This document shows positions 26,586 to 37,112 of a stretch of DNA of 64,000 nt, piece after piece. The stretch lies in contig NW_011887304.1 of assembly GCF_000151315.2 (NCBI RefSeq), positions 479,690 through 543,689 of the forward strand, read 5' to 3'. This stretch comes from Capsaspora owczarzaki ATCC 30864 (lineage: Eukaryota > Opisthokonta > Filasterea). The position numbers and the translations under genes are program-made. The first letter of the stretch is position 1, and each line of letters starts with the position of its first letter. The notes beneath the pieces were generated by a model. The model made no database searches. It saw only the letters and a list, made by a program, of their open reading frames with translations, and was not told where the DNA came from.

Positions 26586-26996
26586 TTTTCCCATTGAATT
26601 TTGAACTGTTTTCGTTTTTGTTGCGCTCAAGTGTCGAAACCTCCGCTGCAACGGAACTCTGCGCGCTTTGTGCACTGCGGACGAAATGCAGTTTGCATCA
26701 GGAGTGAGTGTGCAGGAGTGAGTGTGGCAGAGCAGAGAAGGAGCAGCGAAATTGGAGCTCGTTTTGTTGGACGACGCGCTCAACTGAAAAGCGGTTCAAG
26801 CGGAGTCGGCTGGCAACAGGATGATGATGATGATGATGATGAGCATGATGATGATGATGGTGGTGGTCATGATGATGGTGTTCATGATGATGGATGGCGA
26901 CTCAGTGCAAGCGCGCAACGGAGCCTCCAATCAACCGACGTACTCGCCGTCCTTGAGATCGGACAGTGTGCCAACGACAACTTCAAGCTTGGACAT
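24250..26996 (-). CDS. Rieske-FAD/NAD oxidoreductase, AIFM3-like
   Basis: Fusion of an N-terminal Rieske [2Fe-2S] domain with an AIF/ferredoxin-reductase flavoprotein, the architecture of animal AIFM3 (AIFL). Five exons in phase: 26944-26996, 25871-26091, 25604-25784, 25264-25504 and 24250-25156. Exon 1 encodes MSKLEVVVGTLSDLKDGE and continues into MKEVAVGEGKALLV. Rieske ligands are in HACSHYGAPL and RCPWHGACF. Then come the FAD motif LILGGGPAGASAVE, LPYDRTKLSK, ATGSSPRIL, the NAD motif VVIVGSSFIGMEAAAAI and the second FAD site GLYVAGDVARFP. The C-terminal block VPFFWTAHYGKSVRYAGY matches AIFM3. No obvious transit peptide precedes the Rieske domain, so the location is uncertain. Intron 1 contains a 60-T run. 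Confidence 0.92.
26525..26584. repeat. 60-base poly(T) tract in intron 1 of the AIFM3-like gene
   Basis: Sixty consecutive T on the plus strand, A on the sense strand of the host gene. It resembles neither a coding nor a known regulatory sequence; an old retroposon poly(A) tail is possible but no body is visible. Confidence 0.95.
26820..26895. repeat. GAT/ATG trinucleotide repeat
   Basis: Imperfect array of GATGAT units with GGT interruptions inside intron 1 of the AIFM3-like gene, just downstream of its exon 1 in the sense direction. A similar array occurs at 29142-29215. Confidence 0.9.
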
Positions 26997-27221
26997 GGTT
27001 GTTTTTTTGTGGTGGATTTTCGATAGAAACAAAAACAAAAAGACTGCAACACAATCCATAACGACGTGACAATTCGATGCAGTGATGGAAACATGACAAT
27101 TCGGGGGTTTCGTTGGGTTGGTTGTGCAAAACCCCCAAATTCATAGATTGCCGTTCTCCGTTGTTCATGCTGCTCATGAATAAATAAAAAATGCAAGACG
27201 CCTCGAGTCTTGTTGCATCTA

Positions 27222-28670
27222 CTATGGCGGGGACCGCATCGCGGCATTGGCGAGCGAAAGCCCGTTCGCGGAGAGTGTGAAATGCAACGCAGTGCCAAAC
27301 GGATCGTCGTGCTTGTTGACGCGGAGAACGGTCATGGAATGGTGGGTGAGGCCAGCAGCCGGTGGCAGCGACTGGGATTGCGCTTGTGATTGTACTGCGA
27401 AAAAAATTCAATCCAACACGCAGTCATGAGTGAGTGAGAACGATGGAGACGCCTAAAAAAGTCGTGGAAATCGTCAACAGCACGTACACCCGAGCTGAAC
27501 CACCAACGGAAACCACCGCTCGAGCAACTCGACAAGCGCAGGCGGAGGCAGAACCAGGCGAAGAAGCGAATCCGCGACCAGCAGCGTAGTGGGCTGTGCC
27601 GGATGAGTTCTGAGCCAAAAAAGTAAAAAACCTCAAAAGTGAACATTGAAAGCAACCAAAACACAGGCCTTGCGATTCCTTACGAGGTCAGATAGTTGCA
27701 AGTCTCGACCAATAACGCAGACGTCTTGGCGACAGCATGGGAGAGTGTTTGTGTCTGGACAGTGCAGCTGTGAGACGCAAAGGCCCAAAACAAATAACTG
27801 CACAACCACCACCGCCAGCGGATGATTACGCACTGTCTTGTTGGCGTCGCCAAAGAACGCAAGATAGTCATCAACAATCACAACGGATGCTGGCTCGTTT
27901 GTCATGTGCGCTGAAGCCAAGAAGCATCGGAGCTTGGCGGACGTGACAATGTACCTGAGTTCAAAAACCACACACAGCCATTCAAGGTGAACGAAATCTC
28001 AACACCACCTCTTCAGCAAACAAACAAACGATGGCGCAAATGGCTCACTTGATGTGAATTCGCTTCAGAATCTGATCGAATGTGACTGGTGCCACACCCG
28101 CGTTCTGAGCGGCCGAGTCTCCAGTCGTCGTGGAGCTGACCCCCAGCGAGTCCGAGCTCGCGTCGCGCGCTGCGGCTGTGACCACATGCTCGAGGAACGG
28201 CAGCACGGCCCTCAGCCGATCGCGATCCGGACAGAGGAAGACGACATCGCGCCCTTGAGCGGCGAGTCGCGTTGCGTAGCTGAAGAGCAGGTACGTTTTG
28301 CCGCTTGTTTTTTTTTTTTTTTTTTTTTGGGGCACCGACAGCAACACAACAGATTCATACAGCAGAAGAGTTTGGCAAACACGGTGAGCAGCAGACACAA
28401 AAACCCAAGTCCACCAGAACGAAGAACGAGCACCAGCAACGTTTTTTGCTTGCAACTTGAAGCGCGCGCGCTTTGTGGCATTCTCGATTCACGCTTCTCT
28501 CTTTTGCTCGGGTACCTTTGAGCTGGTCCGCACACAAGGGTGGACGATGCACCTGCGTACGTGGCAATCGGCGAGTGGCGCAGCGTGTGCAGCGTTGCGC
28601 GGGACGCGGCGTCCAGTCCACTGCGATGCTCGCGTTCAAGATTGGGCGGGAACAAGTCCAACAACTGCAT
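27222..28670 (-). CDS. RecA-like ATPase resembling SWSAP1
   Basis: Small RecA-fold ATPase, most like animal SWSAP1, the partner of SWS1 that promotes RAD51 function in homologous recombination. Exon 1 (28516-28670) starts MQLLDLFPPNLEREH and ends within the Walker A loop. Splicing to 28049-28303 gives CGPAQSGKTYLLFSYATRLA, a full GPxxSGKT site. An exon at about 27834-27954 carries a Walker B-like VVIVDDYLAFF. Later exons give DVCVIGRDLQ, LLVADSLLRLVLPPPALVEL with ERWFP, and a C-terminus with HHSMTVLRVNKHDDPFGTAL ending at a TAG at 27222. The last exon junctions were chosen by phase. Assignment to SWSAP1 rests on overall order and the Walker sites; another RAD51-paralogue-like ATPase is possible. 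RAD52 lies about 10 kb away. Confidence 0.55.
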
Positions 28671-29040
28671 GCAACAAACAAAGAGTGAGCCCTATGAGTG
28701 ACCCAACTCGACTCGGTAGATCGAGAATCGCAGTAATTCAGTGGAAATTATAAATCGAGGGGATTATCAGCTCTATTGAGGCGAATACAGTAAAATCAGC
28801 GAAATCCCCACAACATCGCAGAATCGACAGCAACGTTGCTTCTAAACAAACCCCCATCAACGAAGGACGAAAAGAAGGGAGCCAGACATTCTCAAAACAG
28901 ACCAAAAAAAGCAAACAACAAACAAAACACAACAAAGCAGGACGACGAACACGTCGCCCAATTATTAACAAAGCTCTCCCTGCTGCTGAGCGGCCGAGTC
29001 GACCGCAGCAGAGGCACTGAGAGGCTCAGATTTGGATGCA
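28671..29040. other. Spacer between two minus-strand genes
   Basis: AC-rich sequence with no gene or clear signal recognised. Confidence 0.4.
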
Positions 29041-29143
29041 TCAAAGTAGCCGAGCGCCTTCAGGTTCCATTCGTTCAAGCGGCAAAAGCGCGAAATCGAT
29101 TCGCCCTGGGTTGCACCAGTGCGAGATCACCAGAGTGATCGGA

Positions 29144-29178
<35 letters not shown>

Positions 29179-32100
29179 CATCATCGTCATGATAATCATC
29201 ATCATCCATGGTACTGGAGAAGGTAGACTTGGACTAGGTAGACTTGGACTCCCCCTGCTCGAGCAGATGGTGTCTCTGGCCAGGAAGGCGGGATGTCGCT
29301 GGTGGTGTGGCGCGGTGGGAGGAACCGGAGGCTGCGGTGGCGGGCCGAACGGCCCGAAGGCATAGGCAAACGACTGCGGATTCAGCTGCTGCGCAAACGG
29401 ATCATAGTTCCACGACGAGGCGGAAACATACTGCTGCCCGCGATACGCAGCGTGAGCCGAGTTGACAGACATGTGCGACGAATAAACTGGAACCAGCACT
29501 GGCTGCCCTGCTGCTGCTGCCGAGGGATGGGCGGCGACAGAAGCGCCTGCAGACGGGTAGCGCGCTGCAACAGCCGCAGCAGCCGTTTGCGACGACTGAG
29601 AGCGATGCTGCGGGTTGTGAAAGTAGATGGGCGCTTCTTCAGTCAGGGTGGAAATGTAATAAGGGCTCTGCTTGCCAGATGACAGGTTCAGAACGCGCGA
29701 GCGAACATTCTGGAGCACGTCGCTGATGGTCTTTGGGGGATCGCTTCGAAGTTGAGCGAGCAATGCTGAAGTGTAGTGGCTGTTGGTGCGGTGGCCTTCA
29801 AAGGCAAATTCACCTGGGATAGTCGCAAAGCTGATGAGCGTGCCGTACGACGACTTTTTCAACGATTCTTGCAGGGCAAGCGGTGCCGCGCCCGAGCCCT
29901 CCGGCTGTTCGCGGCAAGCATCAAGCAGCAGCACGATATTTCTGGGTTTGGAGCTACCAAGCAGCTCAAGTACTTGCTGCGTGCTGATACAAGTCTCGGG
30001 GATGTTGTCTGGCGTCAATTTGGCATCGCAGGGAACAAGGTAGGTCACACCATCGCGAATGACGCCATGGCCGGCAAAAAAGACGACGATCGTGTCAGGC
30101 CGTTTGGGCATTGACCAATTTCGACTGAGCACCTGCTCCATGACATCTTTGGTGGGGTCGGCAATCTTCACGACAGTATACTCGTTAAAGTCCTCAAATT
30201 GACGAGCCATAGAGTCAGCGTCGGCTTTCGCCAGTGCGAGGCAAGGCAAATGCTGGTACTTGTCCGCGCCAATCGAAATGAAGACATCACGCTTCGACAC
30301 TGGTGGCAGGGGCATGGCGAGCGAGGAGGTCGACCCATTCACGGAAAGCTCAGGCTTGGCTGGCTGAACTGGCGGGTCCATGATGGCGGGCTCATGCGCT
30401 GCAGCCGAACTGGAGGCAACCGAGAGGGAGGTGAAAGCTGTTGCGACAAGAGGATTGCCTCCTTCGGCCGTCGGAGCGGTTGCGGCTTTGGGCGGCTTTG
30501 GCAAGATACGCTTGCCCGCAGGGCCAGGCCGACTCGACGATTTGGCAAAGCGACGCTTCAGGAGGAAGCCCGTGGTAGTGACCACAACAGCGGCGCAGGC
30601 AATTCCGATCACCAAAGTGTATTGAGCAGTGTTGGAGTGTAGTAGCTCGGCGGCAGCAGCGTTCGTCTGGGAACTGGTTTGCGCATTGAGCTGCACATTG
30701 AGCTGCTGCTGCTGCTGCGCAGCTTGTTCTTCAGGAAGAACAATGGTGCGATTCCTGGGGATGCGACGCGTGATGACGGGAGCAAACGTTGGCGATGCCC
30801 GCGAAAGTGCTTGGTTGGCAGATGCGCTGTCAGCAGGCGTGTTAAACACAAACACAGCGCCAGAAGGCAGCGGCACCGGCACAACAAGGGAGGCAGGCTT
30901 GACAGGAGGGTAGGAATGGGGGCGTGTGCGTGCCGCACTGGCCGACGCGGCCGCCGCGGACGCAGATGCTGCAGAGGCAACAATTCGCTCAATTGCCGGG
31001 TCGCCGCAGCCAGCGGTGTCGCATTGGAAGAAGGTTAAACAGCGTTGACAAAACTCATCGCGAGTTTGGACAGAGGCGGAATTCTTGGCGAGCACAGCGG
31101 GAGGGAATCCTTGGTCGTTGGAGGCGATTTTAGGGGCGAACGGCCAGAACTCGGGGATTTTGATGACCACAGAAGGCGCAAAGTCTTTGGCGCCTGTGAC
31201 GCCGACGCTGGTATATCTGTTAGGCATCCCCCATTGAACCAGAACGTTGCGGAAGCCGACATCCCCGGCGACGGCAATCTGCCCAGCAGGTGGCGCATAG
31301 GTCGTTCCTGAAATAACATCGTCGTACGAGACATATGTGAGAGGCCGGAAGAAGACACCCTGGAACTGGATGTGGACAATCGCACGCAGCTCAAACTCGG
31401 CCGAGCCACGCATAAGGGTGTTCAAGAACTGGCAGTTGATGGTGCGCAACTCGAACCTGTCTGTGGAGAAAATCGCGGAATATCCGCGGACGGATTCGAA
31501 AACGCAGTTGCTCACGGTCACGAGCGGCAAGATGAAATCCTTGGTGTAAAAGCTTCTACGGTGCGGCTCACCCAAGCGGATGGCGCCGCCGTGTTGTGCG
31601 GATGTGGATTCAAACCTTGTGTTGAAAATGCCAGAGATGGCATCACCGCGAGGACTGAGCGAAACACCGCCACCATAGCTCAGGTCCTCCCAAGCGGTGC
31701 AGCGAGTAAACACGCACTCATCGATAATAGTCAGCATGTGATCTTGCGTCTTGATGGAAACAGGCGAGCGATAGACTCTCTCGAACGAGTCTGGCGGGAG
31801 GGCGAGATGCGCATTGCGGACCACGAGGTCGGTGAAGGTCGAATTCAGGATGAACACGTGCGAGTAGCCCCAAGCTTCAATGCCATTCGATGGCAGAGTG
31901 GGCAGTGTCTTCGTGTCCGAGAAAGCGCAGTTGGCCACGGTCAACGAAATGCCCGACTGGAAGACACCAGACGCCGCAAAGGTCGAGTCCCGCACAAGTG
32001 TGTGAACAGGGGCGTTCGCAACCAGACCCGCAACCCCGAAAAACTCAGAGTTGCGAACAACCACATGCAGGGGGGCCTGATCAGCCCAGTGGGCAGAGCG

Positions 32101-33252
32101 CTCGAGCGTGGCTACAGGCCACTTGCCAAAGGTGAGAGCAAAAGTCGCCGTGGTCAACACACGCGGAACGCCAGCTCCCAAGAGCGAGAAGAACGAGTCT
32201 TCGACAAGGACACCGCGCCACACGTCAGACGCGTGGACACCAGATCCGCCGTCCAGACCAAACTCGCAGCCACGGATGAAGACTTCCAGGGCCGGTGGCA
32301 ACGTGCGGCTCGAGCCAGGAGCCGTTGTGGGCAGCACCACAGTAACAACATCGCCCGCGGTGTTGGGGACCTCAATGCTCAAGGCTGCATCGGCCAGAGC
32401 CGAGTTGAACGACAGCACGGATTCGGACAAGACCGCGTCCGTCACCGTGTTGTTATTGGCCAAAATGCACACGCTGGGGCAATCCGTGAAGGCGAGGTGG
32501 GAAAACACAATGCGCGCGGCAGCAGTAGCGCTGCCGGCGCCGTCGGGAAAACCGCCAACAGCCGGCACAGCCTGGAGCACGTCACCAGCGTGGGAGTTTG
32601 GCAGTCCCTGGAAGGTTGGCTGAATCAGAATGCCGTGGGAATTGCCAGCGATCCGACCGAAATTGACTGGCAGCGCCTCGGCGCGCAGGTTGATGACGCG
32701 AATTTCGGACGGGAGCTGATACAGCAGCGCGAGCGTCAAGTCGTTGGGCAGCGCGACAGGGGCGTCGAGCACCAAGCCTGTAAACGTGTTGACATCCAAG
32801 CAAATGTCGGCGCGAAGAGGCAAGAGCGCAGCAACGGCAGCTTTAGCAGCGACCGGGTTGTCAGCGTGTGCAGACACGGCACTCGACACTGCAGCAATCC
32901 AGTCCGCGTAGATGGATGTCATAGTTTCGGCCACTTGCTCGAAGGTGAGGACGGAGGCGACGCACTGGACTGCTTGCTCGGAGGAAGCAGGATGCTCGAC
33001 CAGTAAATCGTCAATGACCGCACGGTCTTGCTCGTACAGCCCGCCAGCCAGACGGACTGTTTCGAAATTGTGAGCCATTGTCCAGTTGGTCGGATTCGAC
33101 TTGTAGGTAGCCTTTTCAATGAGTGCGGGAGAAACAAACTCGGGCATCCAGGCCGGGTACGCCGCATGCGACGGCGTGACCAGCAGCAGCAGACACACGA
33201 CCAACAACGCGGCCACAGGCAGCATTGCCAGTCGGATGCGAGGCGAAGCCAT
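29041..33252 (-). CDS. Transmembrane caspase-like protein with beta-helix ectodomain
   Basis: A single uninterrupted frame of about 1403 residues from the ATG of MASPRIRLAMLPVAALLV. Residues 1-31 form a signal peptide (hydrophobic core LPVAALLVVCLLLLV). About 32-850 is a predicted ectodomain; much of it (about 280-720) shows the periodic short beta-strand/Asn-Gly turn pattern of right-handed beta-helix proteins, for example VVRNSEFFGV and IFNTRFESTSAQHGGAIRLG. A Cys-rich patch (CQRCLTFFQCDTAGC) and an Ala/Ser linker follow. A single span lies near 877-899 (TLVIGIACAAVVVTTTGFLL) with a basic KRRFAKSS stop-transfer. The cytoplasmic part holds a C14 caspase/metacaspase p20-like domain (about 984-1207) beginning DVFISIGADKYQHLPCLALA. 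The catalytic pair is present: His in FFAGHG (about 1062) and Cys in LLLDACRE (about 1112). The tail is Ser/Ala/Pro-rich and ends in a Met-rich run coded by an ATG microsatellite, so the true C-terminus may be shorter or spliced. The substrate is unknown. Confidence 0.85.
29142..29215. repeat. ATC/GAT trinucleotide repeat at the 3' end of the caspase-like gene
   Basis: Array of ATC units, read as ATG codons on the minus strand, giving the Met-rich stretch near the predicted C-terminus. Length polymorphism would change the tail. Confidence 0.9.
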
Positions 33253-34775
33253 CTTCGCACGCCAAAATAGAAATGTGAACTTGAAGGAAGCGAGAAAGAG
33301 AGAGAGAGGGAGAGTTCTGTCAAAGTTGAAAAAAAACAAAAAAAAAAAAAACAAAGCAAAGCATAACAAAAACAAAAGTGACATGCCAAATAGTGAGTGA
33401 ATACTGTGCGACCAAGATCGAGATGAAGTGATGGACGGGGAGGGGGGAAAGGAAAAAAAAAAAAAAAACCACGCACAAACACCCACGAAAAACGAAAAAG
33501 GGTGCCGCATGGAAGGAACTGAGCGTCGGGATGCAAGACGACCATAAGCCAAGATGCGCGAAGGATGCAATCACACCACCAACGAGAGACATTCCCCCCC
33601 CCCTCTCACAAGAGTCAAATAAAAGAGGGGAAAGAGGGAAAACGAAAAAAGAAAAAAGAAAAAAAAAAAAAAAGAAAAAACAATCAGAAGTCTGTTTTTT
33701 TTTTTTTTTTGATCAAGCGGCTTTGTCCTCAGACCACTCTCGCCTCCGAGCCCGCGGTTGAGGCAAGTCGCTCTGGGTCTACATGCGCTATGCACGGCTT
33801 TCTATGACAGCAGAACGAAAAGCGACCCCAAAGCCTTGAAAAAAAAAAAAGATTAAAAAAAAACCGAGCTCAGAAAGCGACCGTTTTCGGGCTTTTCGAA
33901 TTTCAATGGATTCATATGGGTCGTCAGTTTGTGGTTGAAGCACAAACACGCCGCAGAACAGCCGCGAACCACCTTCAGCTGAAGGAATCACACCAGCACA
34001 CGGAAGGCAGCAGTCGGATGAAGGCACAAGGAAAGAAAGCCGCAAACAACAAAACGCAAAAAAAAAAGAAAGAAAAAGATGAGTTTAAGGTTTTTTTTTT
34101 TTTGGCCTGCCTCCGCTTTTGCCGCTTTGGCCGCTTTGGCCGCTTTTGCCGCTGCGCTACTCGCGTCGGCTCTCGGAGCAAGCGGATAGCGAGTCGCTTT
34201 GGTGCGTCGGTGAGAGGGGGGGCGCTGCAGCGGAGGCGGAGGGTGTGGAAAGTGCGAGGCGCGCGGGCAACAAAAGGGCAATGAACAGAAAAAAAAAAAA
34301 AAAAAAAAGCCAAGCGACACTCACAATGATTCAGAATGAAAAAAAAAAAAAAAAGAAAAAAAAAAAAGACGAAAGCAAAGAAAAAGGAAGACTGAACTTT
34401 GCTCTCAAGTCAAGCAAGGAGATGATCAAAAGAGTGAGCAATACAACGAACTACAAAACATGGCATCGACACAGATCTGTGCTGAAGGAAGCAGCGCTCA
34501 GAGCACGAGGACCAAGGAGGATCAGCTTTTTTCTTTTTCTTTTTGAAAACATGGGATTTTGTAGGAGCAAGTACAGCAGAATGCTCGTTCGAACGGGTCT
34601 ACGAATTCGAACAAAAGTGAAAACAAGTGGTAGATGAGCTACAGTAGTGTGCTTTTCACCTGTTGGAATGAAAGGGCGAGGTGGACTGGTGGCCGACCAG
34701 CGAGGTATTGCCTTTCGAAACTGCTGCGAGAACTTTAAATGTGTGCGTCCAAGGAGCGCTTTGTGATCACTGAAT
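33253..34775. other. Low-complexity intergenic region
   Basis: About 1.5 kb of homopolymer-rich DNA: A runs near 33440-33470, 33655-33680, 34288-34310 and 34338-34368, T runs near 33695-33712 and 34090-34102, a C9 run near 33594, and an imperfect GCCGCTTT array (34117-34155). Open frames here are products of the runs. It holds the promoter of the caspase-like gene. No gene is supported. Confidence 0.6.
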
Positions 34776-36790
34776 TTAGACATATCCGACATAAAGCCTT
34801 TCAAATAGCACATCTCGGGGAAACGTGGGTCGAACTTGAACTTCCCAGTCCTCGCGCATTTGTCGGAGGATGGGAGTACTCGCTGGCCAGATGGTCGCAA
34901 GCGCAAGGTTCGACTCGACAAAAGTCGGGTGCACAGTACACTCGTGCCGAACAGCACCTTGTTCATCTCGGACAGTCAAATCGAAAGCACCGTCGTCGGT
35001 GTGCTTGGGACGCTCGCTCCAGTCACGAAGCACTTGAATTGTTTTGACTCGAATTGAATTTCCTTGAGGCATAGTGACTTTCAGGGTATCGACATCAAAG
35101 TCCTCTCGTTTGATTTTCTCCACGCCTTGCCAGTAATGTGCCTTGTCCATGATAAGGTCGGCCATCTCGGTTGGTAGTGTTGGAAGAGATGCGGGCTGAT
35201 TCTCCAGCTCCAACCCGCCGGTCAGCATGCCGAGAACTGCTTGGATGTCTTCAGCACTCGCCAATCGCGGAAGGAAGGAAAACGCAAGTGGGTTGATCTG
35301 ATCGCGGAGGCTGTGAAACGAACAAGCGAGGCATGATCAGTCAGTGACCACTCCATCGGTGGGAGGAACATTGTCTGACCATCAACGTCTGTGATTGGCA
35401 AGAACAAACTTACAAAAGCTGAAATCCACTTTTGCCTTTGCATGCCTCATCGATCGCTTGAGAACCAAAGACGCCAAAGCAATTACGCGATAGACTGTGG
35501 CTCAAAGTGAGCGGGATGACAACGTAGCAAGGTATGGCTCAATGTTCGAGACACGCAACACACCGTAACTTACAAGAGTAGAGTCAACGTCGTGTTTACT
35601 TTGAGTGCTTCAGCAATCGCCTGCGCTCCAGCATCGCCAATCTGATTCCCATCCAGACTATCCATTCCCTCCATCCATGAGAATTCTGAATGCGCACCCC
35701 CTCCCATGCATCAGTCAAAGTCGAATGGCTTACCTGATCCGAATCAGCGTCTTGTTCACTTTGAGTGCTTCAGCAATCGCCCAGGCTCCGCCGTCGCCAA
35801 TCTGATTGTGTCTCAGGCTGTCCATCCTCTCCATCAGTGAGCACTCTTCACGCCCTCTACGGAATCACTCACTCTCATGCAACAATCAACGTGATCTGCC
35901 TTACCTGAGCACAGTCACCGTCGAGTTCACTCTGAGAGCTTCAGCAATCGCCCAGGCTCCGCCGTCGCCAATCTGATTGTGTTTCAGGCTGTCCATCCTC
36001 TCCATCAGTGAGCACTCTTCACGCCCTCTACGGAATCACTCACTCTCATGCAACAGTCAACGTGATCTGCCTTACTGGACATAAGACAGCGTCGCGTTCG
36101 CTTTGAGTGCCTCAGCAATCGCTTGCGCTCCACCATCGCCAATCTGATTCTCATCCAAACTGTCCGTCCTCCATTAGTGAGCAATCTGAATGCCCTCTGC
36201 CTTTCACTCGATTACAAGCATCGGTCAAAGGTGAATGACTTACTAGAGATCAGTCAAGGTGTTGTTCACTTTGAGTGCCTCAGCAATCGCTTGCGCTCCA
36301 GCATCGCCAATCTGATTCAGGTGCAGCCTGTCCTCCATCCATGAGAATTCTGAATGCGCACCCCCTCCCATGCATCAGTCACTCTGAGATGACATACAAG
36401 AGCTCCTTCAACGTCGTGTTCGCTCTGAGAGCTTCAGCAATCGCCTGCGCTCCAGCATCACCAATCTGATTCTCTTGCAGACTGTCCATTCCTGTGAGCA
36501 CTCTGAATGCCCTCTGTTGCATCACCCACTCACAGGCAACAGTCAACGTGAGCTGCCTTACCTGATCTTAATCAGCGTCGTGTTCACTTTGAGTGCCTCG
36601 GCAATCGCCTGTGCCTCTGCAACGCCAATCTGATTGTCATCCAGGCTGTCCTCCTTTGTATCAGTACACACGCAATATCACGCTGTTCTCAATCAACCTG
36701 GCTTTCTTCTTACTCGAGCTGTCCACTCGCCTTCTTGACTTGGTCATACAACTCGCGCTGTCTCTCAGTCATACTCTCATACGACAGCAT
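34776..36790 (-). CDS. Leucine-rich repeat protein B with conserved C-terminal domain
   Basis: Complete paralogue of gene A. Exon 1 (36714-36790, again 77 nt) encodes MLSYESMTERQRELYDQ. Seven canonical one-LRR exons follow, centred near 36630, 36460, 36310, 36140, 35970, 35800 and 35635 (core NQIGDAGAQAIAEALKVN). A divergent LRR exon (about 35415-35494) begins LSRNCFGVFGS. The last exon, from about 35314, encodes a non-LRR domain of about 170 residues: it starts LRDQINPLAFSFLPRL and contains LPTLPTEMADLIMDKAHYW and VKTIQVLRDWSERP, ending YVGYV at 34776. The LPTEMADLIMDKAHYW segment faintly recalls the ELV-ILD-A-YW segment of some fungal repeat proteins; I do not assign a domain. Adjacent modules near 35782-36076 are almost identical, introns included. 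Confidence 0.8.
35782..36076 (-). repeat. Recent tandem duplication of an LRR exon with its intron
   Basis: The segments 35782-35905 and 35953-36076, 171 bp apart, differ at only about two positions. They include the 3' part of an LRR exon and nearly the whole neighbouring intron. Intron identity this high shows that the exon-intron unit itself was copied recently. Confidence 0.85.
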
Positions 36791-37112
36791 TCTGGAAAAA
36801 GCTCAAACAGCAAAAAAAAGGAAAAAAAAAAAGAAAAAAAAAACTGGCTCAAGCACAGTTCCCTTTTTACCGCTCTGCCGCAAGCCCTGCTTGATTTGAA
36901 TCTGCCACCGTCATTTGACCACATAATCGTGGTGAAGACAACCCCAAAAAGCGAAATGTACTATTCAGTCGCAGTGAAATTCGAGACTTTCTCAAAAGTG
37001 ACATTTGGGGGAGAAACATCAACAAACGGATCAACCTGTGCTTTTCATTCTCCGACAAGGACGGCTTTTGCCATGTATATGTGTTTGGGGGGGGGGGTTG
37101 ATTTTGAGTTTG
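36791..37112. other. Spacer between LRR gene B and LIN7
   Basis: An A-rich tract (36814-36843) lies upstream of gene B, and a G10 run near 37089-37098 lies just downstream of the LIN7 stop codon. No gene is seen. Confidence 0.4.

Noticed and set aside
31372-33006. 544-codon plus-strand open frame
   Set aside because: Antisense to the beta-helix region of the caspase-like gene; Arg/Gln/His-rich noise without motifs.
33571-34320. Phe- and Lys-rich open frames
   Set aside because: They depend on poly(A)/poly(T) tracts and have no conserved content.
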